Shown: piece after piece, positions 50,403 through 60,078 of the stretch
How positions within the stretch are numbered: position 1 is the first letter of the stretch
Layout of the letters: every line of letters begins with the position of its first letter
Translations under genes and position numbers: made by a program
Notes under the pieces: model-generated
Told to the model about the DNA's origin: nothing
Database searches by the model: none
What the model saw: only the letters and a program-made list of their open reading frames with translations
Source: Metabacillus sp. KUDC1714
GTDB taxonomy: Bacteria; Bacillota; Bacilli; Bacillales; Bacillaceae
Assembly: GCF_014217835.1 (NCBI RefSeq)
Contig: NZ_CP055263.1
Span: 744,001-808,000, forward strand
Direction: 5' to 3'
DNA length: 64,000 nt

Positions 50403-52222
50403 TATTCATCACCATTTCTTACTTGTTTTTTTAAAAGCTGAGGAATTCTGATCATCACCTCTGTACCTTTATCTACCGCACTGTTAATGGTCAATCCATA
50501 TTGATCACCAAACATCATCACGATTCGTGCATGAACATTTATGATCCCAAATCCTGAATCTCGATTAATCATTGGGTCCTTTTGTAAAAACTCATTCAAA
50601 TTCTTCAGCTCTTCTTCATTAATACCGGGACCATTATCTCTAACAATCATAATAATATGAGGATCTTTTATTTCGCTTTTTTCATGGATAAAATCGATTT
50701 CTATCTTTAGTGCTTTTCTTTTCTGCATACCATATTTAACCGAGTTTTCAACAATTGGCTGCAAAATAAATTTTGGAGTAAAATATACATCATGCTCATA
50801 ATCATTTTGAATGTTGAATGAAATCCTCTCTTCAAATCGAAACTTTTGCAAGGTTAAATAATCTTCAATATGAAGAACCTCTAGTGAGATCGGAACAATT
50901 TTATCTTTATTGCTTAATGAAAAGCGCAGCATTCTGCCTAAAATCGCAACCATATCAACGACTAGCTCTGATTCCCCATCCTCTATTGATGCACCGATTG
51001 TTTCTAATGTGTTGTACATAAAATGAGGATTGATTTGTGATTGTAATGCATATAATTCTGCTTCCTTTTGTCGTATTTCAATATGATCATTCTTTTTAAT
51101 TAAGTCTCTAATTTTACTTATCATTGACTGAAAGCTTGAAGCTAGTACGCCAACCTCATCTTTTGAATCAATCGGGATCTTCACATAAAGATTGCCATTT
51201 TCAACATCCTTCATAATCCTACCTAGTAAATTAATTGGTTTTGTTACACTCCAGGCAACAATAATAGAAATCAAGGTTGTAATAACAACGAGGATAAGGA
51301 AAATTATGATTGCCACCGTTTTTACGACATCTGTTCCCTCTGTTAAGTAGGTAATTGGAATACTATGAACAAGAACCCATTGTTGTTTTGCAGATTGATT
51401 AATGCTAATTAATGTTCGATCTTTCTCAATTGTTGTACGAAAGCTTCCATTTAATATTGGATAGTCATCTATTTCTTCAAAATATGTACCAATTTTCTTC
51501 TGAAGTGGATGATAGATGATTTGTCCTTGGTCATCCATTACCCACATCGTTGCTCTTTCTTCTTCATCTAGATCTTGAAGAATCTCTTCAATAAACGTTA
51601 ACTTAACCGCTAAAAACAACGTACCGAGATTTTCCCGGTTATCAAGGTCAACTATCTCTTTTACTACTAGCATATAAGATGGATCTCCCTCAAACGTCAA
51701 GTTGACTTCATTTGGAAGTAAGATCTTAGTGTCCCCCCCTAAATCGTGGGCCTCTCCATACGGTAAAAGGGTATTGTTAAAATCAAATCCTTCATAGGCT
51801 ACTCTAGTACTTATAAATGAACCATTAGTAGATAATAAAAATGCCCCTAAAATGTTCGTGTTATTACTACCAAGGTATGTCCGAGAAAGAAAGCTTTCTA
51901 CAGTGAATTGATCTTGAAGCATTGACGATTGATCCTTATATGGATTTGCTCGTAAAACAGCCATCACATCACTAGAGTTGTAAATTAAATTTGGTAAATT
52001 CCCTATTTCATTGATTTCATTTTCAATGTTTTTATTTGCCTGATTTAAGAGCCTAGGAACATATTCTCCTACCTGTTCTTCGATTGCCTTTGTATTTTGA
52101 TAGTAGGTGATATAGCCCAATACAGCCATTGGAATGACAGTGAGAAGAATGTAGGTAATGATTAATTTTGTTTTTAGCTGGAAGTTCTTTAATCTTAACG
52201 CTTCCATTAATTTAGAAATCAT
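50402..52222 (-). CDS. YesM-like sensor histidine kinase
   Basis: About 606 residues. First membrane helix LIITYILLTVIPMAVLGYITY, a large extracytoplasmic Cache-like sensor (about 60-300), second helix TVAIIIFLILVVITTLISIIV, HAMP (VTKPINLLGRIMKD), His_kinase with YALQSQINPHFMYNTLETIG, and HATPase with ILQPIVENSVKYGM, VRDNGPGI and GFGIINVHARI. The ATG at 52222 overlaps the binding-protein gene; a TTG at 52231 is closer to the AAGGAG site. Confidence 0.92.
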   Translation of the reverse strand: MISKLMEALRLKNFQLKTKLIITYILLTVIPMAVLGYITYYQNTKAIEEQVGEYVPRLLNQANKNIENEINEIGNLPNLIYNSSDVMAVLRANPYKDQSSMLQDQFTVESFLSRTYLGSNNTNILGAFLLSTNGSFISTRVAYEGFDFNNTLLPYGEAHDLGGDTKILLPNEVNLTFEGDPSYMLVVKEIVDLDNRENLGTLFLAVKLTFIEEILQDLDEEERATMWVMDDQGQIIYHPLQKKIGTYFEEIDDYPILNGSFRTTIEKDRTLISINQSAKQQWVLVHSIPITYLTEGTDVVKTVAIIIFLILVVITTLISIIVAWSVTKPINLLGRIMKDVENGNLYVKIPIDSKDEVGVLASSFQSMISKIRDLIKKNDHIEIRQKEAELYALQSQINPHFMYNTLETIGASIEDGESELVVDMVAILGRMLRFSLSNKDKIVPISLEVLHIEDYLTLQKFRFEERISFNIQNDYEHDVYFTPKFILQPIVENSVKYGMQKRKALKIEIDFIHEKSEIKDPHIIMIVRDNGPGINEEELKNLNEFLQKDPMINRDSGFGIINVHARIVMMFGDQYGLTINSAVDKGTEVMIRIPQLLKKQVRNGDE

Positions 52223-53252
52223 ACTGATCAATATTCTCCTTCGTAAAATCAATGGGTTGTCCCATTATGACTGTGTCTTCTTTTACTCTAACATTCCCTA
52301 TATTTGAAATATATTGGTTATCACTAATCTCTTGCCCATCTAGTAGTTCCTTTGCAATACTAACTGTTAAATAACCAAGTTTTTTAGGGCTCCATAGTGT
52401 GACAACCTGTGCAGAGCCATCTTTTATATATTCCCTCATTAGATTAGGCGTTGATAACCCTACCACTGTAATCTCACCCGATTTGTTAATATCTTTCACA
52501 GCTTGAGCAGCTGCTGGTGGACCAACAGATGAACTTCCAATAATCCCATTAATTTCCGGATGCTTATTTAATAGATTCTTTGAAGCGCTATAAGCCTTTT
52601 TAGGATCATCATCTGTTTCTACAATATCAACAAGCTTCATATTTGGATAATATTCCTTTTGCTGAACTTTCATCCAATTAATCCACTCATTCAAATTCGC
52701 TGCATCGCTAGAGCCAGTTATGATTGCAAAACTTCCCTTTTCATTCACTCTTGATGATAATGTATCCATGATATGACGCCCGACCATTTCTGGATCTACC
52801 ATATTTATGAACAGCTCTCGAAAGTGAGAATTTGTATCTGAGTCCCAAGTAATCACTCTTATTCCCTGTTTTCTAGCCTCTTTTAAAACTGTTCCTAGCT
52901 TCTCAGGATCATTGGCAGAAATAGCTATTAAATCTACCTTTTGCTCAATATACCCATTGATAATAGCTTCTTGTTGCTTCCAATCGGCAATTAATGAGCC
53001 TGAGTAAAGAACATTTATTCCTAAATCTTTCCCAGCTTCTTTGACTCCTTCTTCAACTGCATTGAAGTAAGGAATCCCACTTACCTTAGGAATAACAGCA
53101 ATCGTGTAGTTTTTATGATTTTGAGTTGACTCCGCTTGCTTTTGTTCGTTATGTCCATTATAGATGACTTCATACTCCGTTATTTTAGGTCCAATATTGC
53201 ACCCGCTTACAATTAAAAGTAAGAAAATACAAAATACAATTCGAAAAAACAT
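52212..53252 (-). CDS. Periplasmic-binding-protein-like sugar sensor lipoprotein
   Basis: 346 residues. Lipoprotein signal RIVFCIFLLLIVSGCNIG with lipobox; type 1 periplasmic-binding fold (Peripla_BP_4 class): YTIAVIPKVSGIPYFNAVEE, AISANDPEKLGTVLKEARKQ, VITWDSDTNS, FAIITGSSDAANLNEWI, NGIIGSSSVGPPAAAQAVKD. No transporter permease or ATPase is nearby; instead it is translationally linked to a YesM-type kinase, so I infer a sensory role, as in XylFII-LytS-type systems. Confidence 0.9.
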   Translation of the reverse strand: MFFRIVFCIFLLLIVSGCNIGPKITEYEVIYNGHNEQKQAESTQNHKNYTIAVIPKVSGIPYFNAVEEGVKEAGKDLGINVLYSGSLIADWKQQEAIINGYIEQKVDLIAISANDPEKLGTVLKEARKQGIRVITWDSDTNSHFRELFINMVDPEMVGRHIMDTLSSRVNEKGSFAIITGSSDAANLNEWINWMKVQQKEYYPNMKLVDIVETDDDPKKAYSASKNLLNKHPEINGIIGSSSVGPPAAAQAVKDINKSGEITVVGLSTPNLMREYIKDGSAQVVTLWSPKKLGYLTVSIAKELLDGQEISDNQYISNIGNVRVKEDTVIMGQPIDFTKENIDQYDF

Positions 53253-53419
53253 GGAATTCTCTCCTAGTTATCAAAAAATTAATATTAATTTATATTATAT
53301 CAGTTAACAATAAATGTAGGAAAAGTGATTGAAACTTGTTAAATACCTGATATCTTTTTCTATAAAAAGGTATTCTTATCCTTAGCTAATGGACTCTTTA
53401 CTAATCCTTCCATATTAGA

Positions 53420-53457
53420 TATGACATTTGTCATACCTTGTACATGACACCTATGTC
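53420..53457 (+). promoter_or_regulatory. Candidate DesR operator region upstream of des
   Basis: Palindrome TATGACA-TT-TGTCATA (53420-53435) followed by a second imperfect dyad ATGACA-CCT-ATGTC (53444-53457). A TATAAT hexamer is at 53481-53486. Tandem dyads upstream of the desaturase promoter fit the known arrangement for phosphorylated DesR. Confidence 0.65.
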
Positions 53458-53518
53458 TGCAAAAGTATTGATTATAAGATTATAATTTAATTAACAACTG
53501 AGGAAGGGAATTAAAAAA

Positions 53519-54517
53519 ATGTCTAAACAACTACAAAAAAATTTAAGGAAGCAAGTTGCTCCCTATGAAAAAGCAAATATAAAGGACAGTATCCGACAGC
53601 TTATTAATACGATAGGACCATTTCTTATTTTGTGGATCCTAGCTTATCAAAGCTTATCAATTTCTTATTTTCTATCATTTGGATTTATCATTGTTGCTGC
53701 AGGATTTTTGGTCCGAATTTTCATTATTTTTCATGATTGTTGTCATTTTGCCTTCTTTAAAAATCGGACTGCAAATAAGGTGCTCGGAACAATAACAGGG
53801 GTTTTAACCTTATTTCCATATAGTCAGTGGCAGCATGATCATTCAATTCATCACGCAACAAGCAGTAACTTAGACAAACGTGGAACAGGGGATATTTGGG
53901 TGCTAACGGTAGATGAATATTTAGCAGAGCCACTTGTTCGTAGAATTGCTTATCGCATTTATCGAAATCCACTTGTTATGTTTGGCATAGGACCAATTTA
54001 CGAATTTCTAATTAAAAATCGTTTTAACAAAAAAGGTGCAAGAAGAAATGAACGCATTAACACGTATATTACAAATCTTTCAATCGTTGCTTTGGTTACA
54101 TTTTTTTGTTGGACACTTGGAACACAGTCGTTCCTTTTAATACAAGGACCTATCTTTCTTATTTCAGGTTCTCTTGGTATCTGGCTCTTTTATGTACAAC
54201 ACACATTTGAGGATTCTTATTTTGAGGAAAATAAAGATTGGGACTATGTGAAAGCAGCCGTAGAAGGAAGTTCTTTCTATAAGCTTCCGAAGCTTCTACA
54301 ATGGCTTACAGGAAATATCGGCTACCATCATGTTCATCATTTAAGTCCAAGGGTACCAAACTATAAACTTGAAGAAGTTCACAATAATACGCAACCATTA
54401 CAAAATGTTCCTACGATCACTTTAGCAACAAGCTTGAAATCACTAACATTCCGTTTATGGGACACACAAAACAAAAGATTTGTCGGATTCAATTATTTAT
54501 CTAAAGTTACTAAGTAA
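53519..54517 (+). CDS. des: Membrane fatty acid desaturase
   Basis: 332 residues with four membrane helices. The three His boxes are visible: HDCCHFAFF, HDHSIHHATSS and HVHHLSP, which hold the di-iron centre. Inserts a cis double bond (delta-5 in B. subtilis Des) into membrane lipid acyl chains on cold shock. ATG with GAGGAAGG. Followed by desK and desR on the same strand, which sense membrane fluidity and switch this gene. Confidence 0.95.
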   Translation: MSKQLQKNLRKQVAPYEKANIKDSIRQLINTIGPFLILWILAYQSLSISYFLSFGFIIVAAGFLVRIFIIFHDCCHFAFFKNRTANKVLGTITGVLTLFPYSQWQHDHSIHHATSSNLDKRGTGDIWVLTVDEYLAEPLVRRIAYRIYRNPLVMFGIGPIYEFLIKNRFNKKGARRNERINTYITNLSIVALVTFFCWTLGTQSFLLIQGPIFLISGSLGIWLFYVQHTFEDSYFEENKDWDYVKAAVEGSSFYKLPKLLQWLTGNIGYHHVHHLSPRVPNYKLEEVHNNTQPLQNVPTITLATSLKSLTFRLWDTQNKRFVGFNYLSKVTK

Positions 54518-54635
54518 ATGAGATCTTAGTAAGACACTGAATAAACCCATCATCATGGGCGTTTAATCATTATTTAGATAAAATATGATAAAATGACACT
54601 TAAGTTTATGTATCCTAAATAAAGTGGGTTTGATC

Positions 54636-55757
54636 ATGAAAAAAAGATATGCAATTCTTCAAAAAAGCAATGGAATTTCTCCTTATATTTGGGCGTTTCT
54701 TAGCATATTGCCGTTTTATTTTATTTTTCAATCTTCATCTACAATTGAAATAATTGTCGGGATAGTTTTGACAATTTTATTTTTCATCACATTTCGATAT
54801 GCCTTTATTGCAAAAGGATGGCATGTTTACTTTTTAACATGCGTCCTTATTGGTATTTCGTTTACATCGACATATCTTTTCAACTATTTTTATTTTTCTT
54901 TTTATATCGCCTATTTTATCGGCAATATGAAGGATCGGTTTCCTTTTATTACTTTGTATATCGTTCACTTAGTCAGCACTGCTGTTTCGATAAACTTCAG
55001 CATCGTGCTGCACGAAGAATTACTCTTAAAACAATTGCCATTTGTAATCATTAGTTGTCTTAGTGTGATCTTTCTACCATTCAGTATTTTTAATCGCAAA
55101 GAACGTGGCCAACTCCAAGAAAAACTTGAAGATGCAAACAAACGAATTTCTGAGCTCGTAAAAATCGAGGAACGCCAGCGTATCGCCCGTGACCTTCATG
55201 ATACATTGGGTCAAAAGCTTTCTATGATTGGGTTAAAGAGTGATTTGGCGAGAAAATTAATATACAAGGACCCTGAACAAGCACGAAATGAAATGAAAGA
55301 CGTTCAACAGACTGCTAGAACTGCATTGAATGAAGTAAGAAAGATGGTTTCACAAATGAGGGGCATCAGATTAGTAGAGGAAATGATCCATATAAAACAG
55401 ATACTCAAAGCCGCTCAAATTAACTTAGTGACTGATGATAATTTCACCTTAACGAATGTTCCATTGTTAACTGAGAATATTCTTAGTATGTGCTTAAAGG
55501 AAGCTGTTAACAATGTAGTGCGTCATAGTGGGGCCTCTACTTGTTATGTCTCCATCGAACAATCGCAAAATGAGACAGTAATTACCGTACGTGATGACGG
55601 AATTGGCATTGGAACAAACGAAAATTTCACTAAAGGCAATGGACTTGCTGGAATGAAGGAACGTCTAGAATTTGTCAATGGAACCTTGGACATTCTTTCT
55701 CAAGAAGGCACTACTCTATTAATAAAAGTACCAAATGTCGTTAAGCAAACTGATTAG
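54636..55757 (+). CDS. desK: Thermosensor histidine kinase DesK
   Basis: About 373 residues from ATG 54636 (site GTGGG); a GTG 12 bases before is possible. Five short membrane helices, a linking helix (LQEKLEDANKRISELVKIEE), HisKA_3 with ERQRIARDLHDTLGQKLSMI (phospho-His) and LARKLIYKDPEQARNEMKDV, HATPase with CLKEAVNNVVRHSGA, VRDDGIGIG and NGLAGMKERL. Nearly the same as B. subtilis DesK in length and text. It measures membrane thickness; phosphatase when warm, kinase when cold. Confidence 0.95.
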   Translation: MKKRYAILQKSNGISPYIWAFLSILPFYFIFQSSSTIEIIVGIVLTILFFITFRYAFIAKGWHVYFLTCVLIGISFTSTYLFNYFYFSFYIAYFIGNMKDRFPFITLYIVHLVSTAVSINFSIVLHEELLLKQLPFVIISCLSVIFLPFSIFNRKERGQLQEKLEDANKRISELVKIEERQRIARDLHDTLGQKLSMIGLKSDLARKLIYKDPEQARNEMKDVQQTARTALNEVRKMVSQMRGIRLVEEMIHIKQILKAAQINLVTDDNFTLTNVPLLTENILSMCLKEAVNNVVRHSGASTCYVSIEQSQNETVITVRDDGIGIGTNENFTKGNGLAGMKERLEFVNGTLDILSQEGTTLLIKVPNVVKQTD

Positions 55758-55768
55758 GAGGAGCATTT

Positions 55769-56368
55769 ATGATTCGAATTGTCATTGCTGAAGATCAGCA
55801 AATGCTTTTGGGTGCTTTAGGTTCACTACTTAATTTAGAAGATGATATGGAAGTCGTAGGAAAAGCAAGTAATGGCGAAGAAGCCCTCACACTTGTTCAG
55901 CAGCATCAACCAAATATATGCATCATGGATATTGAAATGCCTGGAATGACTGGACTTGAAGCAGCTGAAAAGCTAAAAGGTAAAGGTTGTAAAGTTATTA
56001 TCCTAACAACGTTCTCCCGCTCAGGCTATTTTCAACGGGCTTTAAAGGCCGGTGTCAGCGGCTATTTATTGAAGGACAGTCCTAGTGAAGAGCTAGCTAG
56101 CTCGATCCGCAGCATTATGTCAGGAAGAAGAATATATGCTCCAGAACTAATGGATGATGTCTATAGTGAAGAAAATCCCCTTACTGAACGTGAAAGGGAA
56201 GTTTTAGAGCTTGTGGCAGATGGCATGAATACAAAAGAAATCGCTGATCAGCTTAGTATTAAAACTGGAACTGTGCGAAATTATATTTCTACGATATTAG
56301 AAAAGCTTGATGTAAAGAATAGGATTGAGGCGATTACTCAATCAAAGGAAAAGGGTTGGTTTAAGTAA
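55769..56368 (+). CDS. desR: NarL-family response regulator DesR
   Basis: 199 residues, the length of B. subtilis DesR. Receiver with IVIAEDQQMLLGALG, phospho-Asp in NICIMDIEMPGMTGLEAA and LKDSPSEELASSIR; LuxR/NarL HTH with PLTEREREVLELVADGMNTK and TGTVRNYISTILEKL. AGGAGG-site ATG 11 bases after desK. It would bind the des promoter dyads at 53420-53457. Confidence 0.95.
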   Translation: MIRIVIAEDQQMLLGALGSLLNLEDDMEVVGKASNGEEALTLVQQHQPNICIMDIEMPGMTGLEAAEKLKGKGCKVIILTTFSRSGYFQRALKAGVSGYLLKDSPSEELASSIRSIMSGRRIYAPELMDDVYSEENPLTEREREVLELVADGMNTKEIADQLSIKTGTVRNYISTILEKLDVKNRIEAITQSKEKGWFK

Positions 56369-56403
56369 GGATCGTAAATCCCTAACAATTTAATTAGTTC
56401 CCA

Positions 56404-56449
56404 AAAAAGTTGCTCTCCTCTATTACTAAATGTGGAGAGCAACTTTTTA
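56404..56449. terminator. Terminator after desR
   Basis: Stem AAAAGTTGCTCTCC with complement, 16-base loop, T run; likely bidirectional with the Dabb gene. Confidence 0.88.
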
Positions 56450-56483
56450 TTTACTTCCGTCTATTTTTTCATAAAGAAATCTA

Positions 56484-56783
56484 TTAAATTTGATAATCTA
56501 CTACAATGACATTGTCTATAATTCCAGACAATGAAGAAACAAAGTCTTGATGAACTGGATGTGGCTGGTAATCATCAAGCGCTTGCTTATTTTCAAAGGT
56601 TACTCGTAACCCCAAAGAATATCCTTGTTTTTGTTCAATTTCTTCTGTTACATTAAATCCTGCCGAGAGCTCTACGATCCCAGGAATTTCCCCTTTAAAT
56701 GCTAGAAGTTGATTAAGTAGATCTTGTTCTTTTTCAGGCGTGATGTTTTCATTAAATTTAAAAATTACGAGGTGTTCGTACAT
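56484..56783 (-). CDS. Dabb (stress-responsive A/B barrel) domain protein
   Basis: 99 residues. Single Dabb barrel: YEHLVIFKFNENITPEKEQD, VTEEIEQKQGYSLGLRVTFE, HPVHQDFVSSLSGIIDN and VVDYQI at the end. Members form dimeric alpha/beta barrels; cellular roles vary and none is established for this one. Single gene with AAGGAGAGAG site. Confidence 0.9.
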   Translation of the reverse strand: MYEHLVIFKFNENITPEKEQDLLNQLLAFKGEIPGIVELSAGFNVTEEIEQKQGYSLGLRVTFENKQALDDYQPHPVHQDFVSSLSGIIDNVIVVDYQI

Positions 56784-56890
56784 TTTATCTCTCTCCTTTT
56801 CTTTAGTACTTCTCCTTCTACAATACCATAATTATTTGCCCGATAATTGTTAAGGCTATTTTTTAAAAAAAGCTATCAACCTTTAACATG

Positions 56891-56995
56891 CTAAAGTTCA
56901 ACTAATTCATGTGCAGTATGTCTTGCTGCTGCAATCCCAACTGTTGTTGGAGCGATGATCGCTTTTAGATGTGTTTTAATTAAAAAACAACACAT
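56891..56995 (-). pseudogene. Possible gene-end remnant, 34 codons
   Basis: Minus-strand frame encodes HLKAIIAPTTVGIAAARH and ends TAHELVEL before TAG. The text looks like a conserved protein end, but there is no ribosome binding site and the body of a gene is missing. I cannot name the parent family. May be chance. Confidence 0.25.
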
Positions 56996-57027
56996 GTTTA
57001 TACCATTTTGAAAATTCTAAATTGTTC

Positions 57028-58893
57028 TTATAGTTTAATACCTTTTATTGAAAATTCAAATTTATCAAAATTCGGTAAATGTACAATTACTTTGTCGCTT
57101 TCAATTTCCACACAAGGTGGATTGTTCCATTTATCTTCACTTATCCCTGGCTCGCCAAAAACAGCACTAACTAACCAACTAGTTCCAGGGTCTATTCTTG
57201 TTTTTATTGTTGGGATAACAGTACGAGAATTTAGTAGATTGGTATTTGCATTTGGATAGATTAGCTCAGCTTTTCCCTCAGTGCGAAGACTTTTAATTCC
57301 GCTTGCACCCCATGAATATCTAACTAAGCATTCATTCTCGTTCTGGACTTTATCAAAATCTGCACGATCTGCATTCTTATTTTCAATCCCTAATGCAAAG
57401 CCACCGTCAGCAGCATCCAATAGCCTACTTGTTTTTATACAGTGTATTCGTAAATGCCAAGGAGTACCAGGTATGATCCAGGTTTTTACTTCTACATCAT
57501 TCCAAGGCTTCCAATACGTGTAGATATAGTTATCTTCTATCAAGTATTCCTCGCAATGTCTTTTGACTCGATAGATATTATCACCTTCACTTAGGGCTAA
57601 CATTGAATCATAAGCACCTTGCGAAAGCCCCCACTCTGCCCTCGGTACACTAAATCCAAAGAAATTAGAGTAAACAAACTTTTCATATTTGGCAGAAGTG
57701 TGTGTATGCTCGTTTGAAGACAGATGCCCCGAGTTAAAAGCTAGAATATGATTTCTCTCATCATCTCTACAAATCACCATGTGTGGCTGCTTTTGAATCA
57801 CAGTGCTACTTAACTCTGGAAGTGGCTCTTCCTCAGCCTGCCAAAATGGATGTTCAGCATGTAATGCAAGTGGTAAAAACGTTTTCAATGACCAATAAGG
57901 CGAACCAGGAGAATTATAGTTTTCAGCCATCACTAGATTCGGATACGTGTAACCTATTGTTAAGATACCAGCATCATTAAAAATAGGTTGGTTAAACCAC
58001 CAGCGCAAGTTTCTAAGGAGTAGACCTTTCATGACACCTAATGAAAAAGGTTCAATTTCTGCAAAAACAGCAGCACTCCAAAATGCTGACTGGGCAAATC
58101 TATATGCTAGACTTCTGCCATACGGTAATGATGAGCCATCTTTTGAAAACCAATAGATAAAATCCTTTGCAAAAGCTTCCGCTCTCATTTTATATCGCTG
58201 TGAACGAACGGGATCTTCCACTTCCATCACCTTTGCATAAATGAGACCATAATAATGGATGGCAAACGGGACGTAGTAATCACTGTGCCCGTTTATTCCG
58301 TCTGAATACCAGCCATTAGATAAATAGAATTGATCGATTCTATCTAAATTTTTCTCAATTCCTTCTTGATCATATGGAAGCCCGACATTTCTGAGACCCA
58401 AATTAACAAGAACCGGAAAGAAGAGCCAATTGCAATCCCAGACTTTACATTGATTTATTTGCTTCAGCCAATTACTTAGATTTCGTTTCTCTTGTTCATT
58501 AAGAGGCTCCCAAATCTTCTCAGGTATTAATAGTAGTGCTAAACCAAACACCGCCATTTCTACGATTTTCTGATCATAATCATGGATATCGCCCCAATAT
58601 TCCTCATGATGAGGATCTGTGCCATTTTTTATTCCTTGGAGGTGACTTTCCCATAATTCATATTCCTTACTTTCTCCGGCTAGAAGAGGAACAAGGCCCC
58701 ATAACACGCGTGAAAAACCTTCCATTTGAGCAGTCGAATCCGTATAAGCTGCACCAGAACTTCCTAAACTCAAGCCTGCATACCCTTTACTATAATAAGG
58801 TTTTAAGGGATCACATATTTGTTTTAATACTTCACTAAGGTCTTCTCTAGTTTTTATTTCATGCTTTGAAAAGGTAGTATGTAAGGTAGGCAT
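57028..58893 (-). CDS. DUF2264 family protein, probable glycoside hydrolase
   Basis: 621 residues. N-terminal alpha/alpha-toroid (about 10-370) with TDSTAQMEGFSRVLWGLVPL, DYDQKIVEMAVFGLALLL, WDCNWLFFPVLVNLGLR, GWYSDGINGHSDYYVPFAIH and SLPYGRSLAYRFAQSAFW; C-terminal beta-sandwich (about 390-621) beginning HMVICRDDERNHILAFNSG. This is PF10022 (DUF2264), which I recall as including a beta-glucuronidase glycoside hydrolase family (GH154); that mapping needs checking. No signal peptide, so it acts on imported oligosaccharides. It follows the GH88 gene by 57 bases. Confidence 0.82.
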   Translation of the reverse strand: MPTLHTTFSKHEIKTREDLSEVLKQICDPLKPYYSKGYAGLSLGSSGAAYTDSTAQMEGFSRVLWGLVPLLAGESKEYELWESHLQGIKNGTDPHHEEYWGDIHDYDQKIVEMAVFGLALLLIPEKIWEPLNEQEKRNLSNWLKQINQCKVWDCNWLFFPVLVNLGLRNVGLPYDQEGIEKNLDRIDQFYLSNGWYSDGINGHSDYYVPFAIHYYGLIYAKVMEVEDPVRSQRYKMRAEAFAKDFIYWFSKDGSSLPYGRSLAYRFAQSAFWSAAVFAEIEPFSLGVMKGLLLRNLRWWFNQPIFNDAGILTIGYTYPNLVMAENYNSPGSPYWSLKTFLPLALHAEHPFWQAEEEPLPELSSTVIQKQPHMVICRDDERNHILAFNSGHLSSNEHTHTSAKYEKFVYSNFFGFSVPRAEWGLSQGAYDSMLALSEGDNIYRVKRHCEEYLIEDNYIYTYWKPWNDVEVKTWIIPGTPWHLRIHCIKTSRLLDAADGGFALGIENKNADRADFDKVQNENECLVRYSWGASGIKSLRTEGKAELIYPNANTNLLNSRTVIPTIKTRIDPGTSWLVSAVFGEPGISEDKWNNPPCVEIESDKVIVHLPNFDKFEFSIKGIKL

Positions 58894-58950
58894 TTACTAA
58901 ATTCACTCCTAATCATTTGTGGATTTTTTCTATTCTTCCATCTAACAAGA

Positions 58951-60078
58951 TTACCAAAATAGCTTTCTATCACCTTTTAAGATAGCAAGTCCTTCTACAA
59001 AATAGTAATCACCATATATAAGTGGGACATCAATATTTTTTCCTTCTGGATAATGGCTTGTGCCATGGAGGATTAGCCCATCCTGCTCTGGATTTTCCCA
59101 ATCACCATAGTTTTTATATAAGGATTTAAGGATTTTCACTCCAGCATCTTTATAGATTTTCTCTTCGGTTGCTGGGACATGCTTAGCAAGTAGTAACAGT
59201 CCACATGATGCGATTGCGCCAGCTGAAGAATCACGGTATTTCGTTACCTCCTCTGGAAGCCTAAAATCCCAATGCGGGACATAATCTTCTGGTAAATTGG
59301 CGATAAAAAAGTGGGAAACATTTTTTGCCGCTTGTAGATACTTATCCTCTTTTGTATGGTGGAACAATAATGTTAATCCATAGACTGCCCAAGATGCTCC
59401 TCTAGACCATGCAGAATCAGGGGCGAATCCTTGCCCACCTAACGCCTCCACTCTTTCACCTGTAACTGGATCAAATCGAATAATATGATGAACAGAGCCA
59501 TCTTCACGGATAAAGTTTTTGAGTACTGTCTCTCCATGTTTTTTAGCTACTGCACTAAATCTTGGATCACCGGTTTCCTCTGTGGCCCAGAATAATAGCG
59601 GCAAATTCATTAAGCAATCAATAATTGCCCATCCTGAATTATCTTCCCCTTCCTGCCATGGATTCCATGCTCGAATATAATTTCCTGATGTATTGAATCT
59701 TCCTGCAAGTAAATTAGCGACCAATAGTGCACGTCTTTTTGAATCTTCTTCTCCTAAAAGCTTAAATCTCGCAACACTTGTTAACGTCCACATAAACCCC
59801 ATGTCATGGTCAAGCCTATAATAATCTGTAATCACACTGTCAAGTCTGTCCTCACATTGTTCAGCTAATTGCTTTATCGACTCATCCTTACTTTCACGAT
59901 ATACTAACCATAGTAAGCCTGGCCAAAATCCTGCAGTCCACCAATGAGGTTCCTCTAATTGGTACGTTCCATTGACACTTGCATGAGGGAAATTGGCTCC
60001 AATTTTTTTACTCGTTCTGTCAATCTTTGCTTGAACTTTTTGCCACGCCTCATCTACCCATTCCAAATTGTTCGTCAT
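58951..60078 (-). CDS. GH88 unsaturated glucuronyl hydrolase
   Basis: About 375 residues from ATG 60078 (site AGAAAGGTGA). Removes 4,5-unsaturated uronic acid from lyase products. Motifs: HWWTAGFWPGLLWLVY, the first catalytic-site Asp in RLDHDMGFMWTL, the second in EDNSGWAIIDCLMNLPLL, FAPDSAWSRGASWAVYG and the C-terminal DVPLIYGDYYFVEGL. It differs from the GH105 type at 33.6 kb. Cytoplasmic, in a unit with DUF2264; a perfect cre lies upstream. Confidence 0.92.
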   Translation of the reverse strand: MTNNLEWVDEAWQKVQAKIDRTSKKIGANFPHASVNGTYQLEEPHWWTAGFWPGLLWLVYRESKDESIKQLAEQCEDRLDSVITDYYRLDHDMGFMWTLTSVARFKLLGEEDSKRRALLVANLLAGRFNTSGNYIRAWNPWQEGEDNSGWAIIDCLMNLPLLFWATEETGDPRFSAVAKKHGETVLKNFIREDGSVHHIIRFDPVTGERVEALGGQGFAPDSAWSRGASWAVYGLTLLFHHTKEDKYLQAAKNVSHFFIANLPEDYVPHWDFRLPEEVTKYRDSSAGAIASCGLLLLAKHVPATEEKIYKDAGVKILKSLYKNYGDWENPEQDGLILHGTSHYPEGKNIDVPLIYGDYYFVEGLAILKGDRKLFW

